This document shows, one piece after another, positions 59,953 through 64,000 of a stretch of DNA of 64,000 bases. The number at the start of each line of letters is the position of its first letter. Position 1 is the stretch's first letter. Position numbers and translations under genes: made by a program. Location: assembly GCA_021399435.1 (NCBI GenBank), contig JAJTUP010000023.1:434001-498000 (forward strand), read 5' to 3'. Below the pieces are notes generated by a model. It was given only the letters and a program-made list of their open reading frames with translations. It had not been told where the DNA came from and did no database searches. This DNA is from Diaporthe sp. PMI_573. Its lineage: Eukaryota; Ascomycota; Sordariomycetes; Diaporthales; Diaporthaceae.

Positions 59953-61242
59953 GCTCGACTGCCCCTAGCACAGACGTTGTTGGTATACGGGATTTGCAAG
60001 GGCCAAAAATGGCCTCGAGATTGTCCGGATCCTGCCAGCGTCTGTGTGTTGCTTCCCGCACGTGCCAGAGCTGCCCAATGTGGGTACGCCGTATGCGGCA
60101 TGGGCGAGATACAACGCCAGGGCGCGGTGCGTGCGGTGCCTCCGGATGTCCCTCGTGGCATTGACTTCAACGTTTAGGCATGTTAGTCGAGGCTCCACCC
60201 GAGATTCAATGGATGGCGGGGCAGAGGACAGGCTCCCAGCGGACTATTGGAAGGAAATGGAGGTCAGAGGATGCTTCTGTATGCAGGAGGTACCATCAAG
60301 TGGCTCGAGACCAGCATTAATTACTCGCTTGAGAATTTGGCAAGTGTTTCTCCCGATCTTTTTTATTTATTTAATTTATTTTGTGACCTGTCAGGATCAC
60401 AGACATGACGCCAATGTGGGGGAATGAAAATACAATTGAAAAAAGTACGAGCGAGCAAACCATTTTAGGACATTGGAAAAAAAGAGCATGGTTGACGTGG
60501 GCCCTGGCTCCGGATCGCGGGCGACATCGATGCCAGGGGGCCGGGAGCTGGTCCCCGCCGACGGCACAGGGGGAGTTGCATCCCAGCTGGGGCCCTGGCA
60601 GCCCGATGGCCAGACCGGGGACGGGGGCCCCAGTGATTAATCTATTCCAGACGGCGTCGAACGCCCTGTGAGATGACGAGGAAAACTTCCATGCAGCATC
60701 GCGTGCGCATGGCGACGGGGATCATACCGGACCCGCCTGCATATTCGACGACAGGCATTCGGGTTGGGAACCTGAGTCGGGCGTCGTCCCCGTGTGGAAA
60801 AGGGATCTTACATACACAGTAGTGTGTGTACCTGACGAGAACAATGGTGACAAGCACTTTCGTAGAACGGAGCGTCCGCACATTAGTACCTCGGTGAACC
60901 TTCCCCCACGCTGCAGGGCCGAACACGATAACCGTAATTCTCGTGGTGTAGCGACGGGACAGGTTGGCCCCCCAAGCTGCATATGCACGCAGGCCGTCCT
61001 GCAGGTGGAACACATGACGGTAGTCATCAGCTGCAAGACGCAGGATCAAAAACAGGGCGCATTTTTTGATTAATAGAAGCAAAAGAGAAAAATGTGAGAA
61101 GAGGATTCAAAACGGAAAAAGAAGACCAGTCCCCCGCCAGAAGCGACGACGCGCGCGCCAACTCGCCGCGCTCCGCGCATAATAATAGGACGACGCTTCC
61201 GCGAATGATCGGCCGGGCCCGCCGTTCGCCCATCCATCCCAC

Positions 61243-61271
61243 CGTGTGTATGTGCGTGCGTGTGTATGTGT

Positions 61272-61307
<36 letters not shown>
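61243..61307. repeat. TG dinucleotide microsatellite
   Basis: About 65 bp of TG repeats, impure at the left end (TGTA, TGCG) and pure for the last roughly 30 bp. It is a likely polymorphic marker. Confidence 0.92.
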
Positions 61308-61309
<2 letters not shown>

Positions 61310-64000
61310 CAGACCACCTTGCAGAGGCACAACCGGATTGGACACCAGGATCTTTTCCCGGCATGAGTCGGTCGTTGTGCCTCTCTTTTTCGGTCGGCCG
61401 TTTGGTAAGGCTGGGTGGGAGGGGACGAGGCACATTTCTCGCGCTGTCCCCGTCCTCCCTTCGTATTCCGCATTCCGAGCCATGCGAGTTCCTGCGGGCC
61501 GTGACGGGGTGGTACAAGGCAGGCCACATGCAGGATAGCAGCTAGCTGCGGGCGTCTTTCGTCGCTGCCCCGTATGTACCTGCATCCTGATATGCATATT
61601 CTAGTGTGGGCTTTCCTGTCGCCGTCGTGCAGCAGCAGCACGACGCTAGTCAGGCCTGCAGGGGAAATGACGGCACGTACGTACAGTAGCTTGGAAGTTT
61701 CGGCTTTTCTAGCTTGAGGGGCAGGTGGGTGACATGCAACGATAGATGCTGCGACACGGGTGCAATTTCTTTTCTCTTCCTCGATTGCATCCCGCAGAGG
61801 CTTATGTCCAATATGAGATGGGCTCCAATGGGTGGCTGAGACGGGGCTGGATGGGATTTCGAATCGTCACATGTGCTAGGCGAACGTGCTAGGCGAACAG
61901 CAATACATGCCGTACATGGCATATGCTTGCGCTCAAGAGGCCGAGGTCGAGACAAGGGCCGCCTCGTTGATTTCTCGTCCATATGAGCTCGGCTTAGGCA
62001 AGTGAAAAAGCAGGGTTCAGTGGGATAGATACCGCGACGCACCGATCTCCGGTTAACTTTACTTTGGGTGCTTACCAAACCTGTCGTCACAAGCTCGGCC
62101 AAGCCAGCAGTTCGCTTGGTTTTGGCGAGCCCACCTTCGTTTCACACTGTCAAAGGCTATCACTGATAAGATTCCGCGATCGCTACTGATGTGGCAGGCC
62201 CTGTGGCAGGAACAGCTCCCTCCGCTAGTGGCCGGGCCAGGTCCCTGCCAGGGAAGGAGGCGGCCCTCGTGGCAGATTGCGACAGTCCGGGCCTCACAAG
62301 CGGGCAAGCCCAATCGCGTATCGGAGCTTCGCGGGTAGCTCCTTGTGCGTGACCGATCACGTAGGCAGGCGTGGCAGGTCCCCGTGGTCCCCTTGTCTCC
62401 CGTTGGTGTCCCGCTCGCTCGTTCGAGGCTAGCTGCCCACTCATAGGGTGGTAGGAGGGCATGAATCCGACGGTGCGTCCAAGAGGTGTGGTGAGCTGGT
62501 GATTGGGCACTGGCATGGGGGCCTTTGTTTCGAAGATGGTGAGGCGTGGCTGCGTGGGCGTTGTCCGATGGAACAGCGGCCATCCGAGGCAAGAGGCCGA
62601 GACAGACAGACAGGCAGACTGGCTGGCTGACTGAGTGAGCGAGTGCGTGATTGAGTGACTTGACTGACTCCCACGATCACGACGTCCGGCGGGTCCTGCG
62701 TGTGAGCTGTCTGATCTAATAGCTCGCATAATAGCGATTGGGGGCCCATTACCAGCCTGTTGGGATGCGACTGGTGGGTTTAACCCCGATATATTTTGGT
62801 AATATTTATATTTATTCCACTCTCTCCATGCTCTCGTACGATTTTGTTTTGGCTCGGAGATGCAGCTTAAAATATCGCACTCGCGCATACACTCTCTCGG
62901 CTTGAGACGACGGGTCCCTGACAGCACCAGAACAATGTAATTTAGTCCAATAGCAGATAGCTTGGCTCCAATTGGTTTCTGCGCAGGTACCACGGTAGCG
63001 GCACAATAGACCAACGGAATGCACAGACCGTCCAGATGATCAATGATCAGCGACCCCCTGGCACATGCACAGCTTTTGCCGTTTCGACCAGAAGTCGAGG
63101 AAGCCCCTGCAGAACGGGGTGGTGTGGGCCAGCCATGCCAGGCCAGACCAGGCCAATTCCATTGCAGCATTCATCACATACGTACCAACCGAGACTGTGA
63201 GCATCTATGCGGTGGATAGATGACAGCAGACTCGTGGCAGTGACCCCAGGAGAAGTTCCAGAGCACCAGAAGCACCTGGCGGGTCCATCACAGCCAGAAG
63301 GAGCTTGGACTGTTAGACTGGCTCGCTCTCGTGGGAATTGGGACCAGCTGGTGGGGAGCGGGCCGGATTGAAGGATTCTGTTTCTGTTACCCACTCCACC
63401 CTGCCCCGGCCCAACTCTGGGTCTCCGGAATTCTTCACCAGTGCGGCATCGTAACATGATCAGAGGGAATGCGACGGGAGATTGCAACCGCCCGGGTCAT
63501 GTGTTGCGGGCGTCATCGCTATTATACTTTTGGGACCTTGGATGTCTGAGGACTTTAGAGAGGCGCCGTTGCAACGAGTGCCTGCCCTGCCCTGCCCTGA
63601 CTGTCTGTGTGTCTGTGTGGCCGCCACAACAGCCCACCGACCGTCTCGGCCCCCGTTCCTGGAAATAGAAAGCAGGAGACAGCAGTGAGCGAGGCGAGCC
63701 GAGGCGTTGGTGCTACCACCTGACACTGGCATGGTGTTTGTATTCCCAACTGCGCTCCAGACTGCCGCGCCAGAGCCCAGAGTCTCAAACACGAGATGGG
63801 AGGTCGTGGCCGGACAGGCAGAAGAGATGGGGCGGAGCAGCAAGCAAACAGACAAGACCAGACCAGAGGGCTTGAGACCAGCGGCCATAAGACTAGAGCG
63901 GCAGAAGAGGGCGGCGGGCACGGCCGTGGCCGTGATGACATTCCAATACCGGCATCAAACCCACACCCATCACGACAGCGCTTGTTATTCTCCGCCGGGG

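Larger units (their letters stand above)
57386..64000. other. Gene-poor right end of the window
   Basis: About 6.6 kb with no gene that I can support. 57.4-58.8 kb is A+T-richer. 58.8-64 kb is G/C-rich, with overlapping low-complexity frames on both strands. The longest, 62160-63170 minus, has no start or domain support. The region contains trinucleotide, octanucleotide and dinucleotide repeats, listed separately. The right edge may be promoter or UTR of a gene outside the window. Confidence 0.5.

Noticed and set aside
59837..61307. Repeats considered as a possible CRISPR-like or telomeric array
   Set aside because: They are simple tandem microsatellites without spacers and not TTAGGG units.
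62160..63170. 336-codon minus-strand open frame
   Set aside because: No recognisable domain, composition changes along its length, and several other frames are open over the same bases.

Overview
This window reads as nuclear DNA of a filamentous ascomycete (Pezizomycotina), most likely a Sordariomycete. The evidence is the spliceosomal introns of about 50-210 bp with GT..AG ends and CTNAN branch sites, the G/C-rich third codon positions, and the gene content: a VIB-1/XprG-type NDT80 factor, a long Bud3-type RhoGEF, Rad4, a Pth11/SAT4-type membrane protein, a fungal MscL and a fungal Atp19. I could not name a genus from the sequence. I found no rRNA, CRISPR array, intact transposon or confident tRNA.

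Layout. 1-16 kb is gene-poor: one conserved LRR-like gene (1356-3009, minus) and one weakly supported small spliced gene near 6.2-6.8 kb. The VIB-1-like regulator (16391-18836, plus) follows about 9.6 kb with no recognisable gene. 19-30 kb is again nearly empty. It includes a more A+T-rich stretch (24.5-28.9 kb) with a 15-bp tandem repeat, a diverged pair of dispersed repeats and interrupted coding-like segments on the minus strand. From 30 to 57.4 kb genes are dense: MscL-like channel (plus), Bud3 RhoGEF (minus), short Dcc1-like protein (plus), RNF216-like RBR ubiquitin ligase (minus), Rad4 (minus), SAT4/Pth11-like membrane protein (plus), double-AN1 zinc-finger protein (plus), Mtp18-like mitochondrial protein (minus), Atp19 (plus), a short-chain dehydrogenase (minus) and an SMP-30/gluconolactonase-like protein (plus). 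57.4-64 kb shows no supportable gene, only microsatellites and short repeats.

Most genes were assembled by hand from exons; splice junctions were accepted when phase, donor/acceptor and family similarity agreed. There is no metabolic cluster. Functional pairings are limited to the divergent mitochondrial pair MTP18/ATP19, which share a 418-bp promoter region, and two genome-maintenance genes (DCC1-like, RAD4) a few kb apart. I saw no clearly new system. The best leads are the fungal MscL with a Cys-pair tail, the unnamed interrupted gene at about 26-27 kb, and the repeats beside it.
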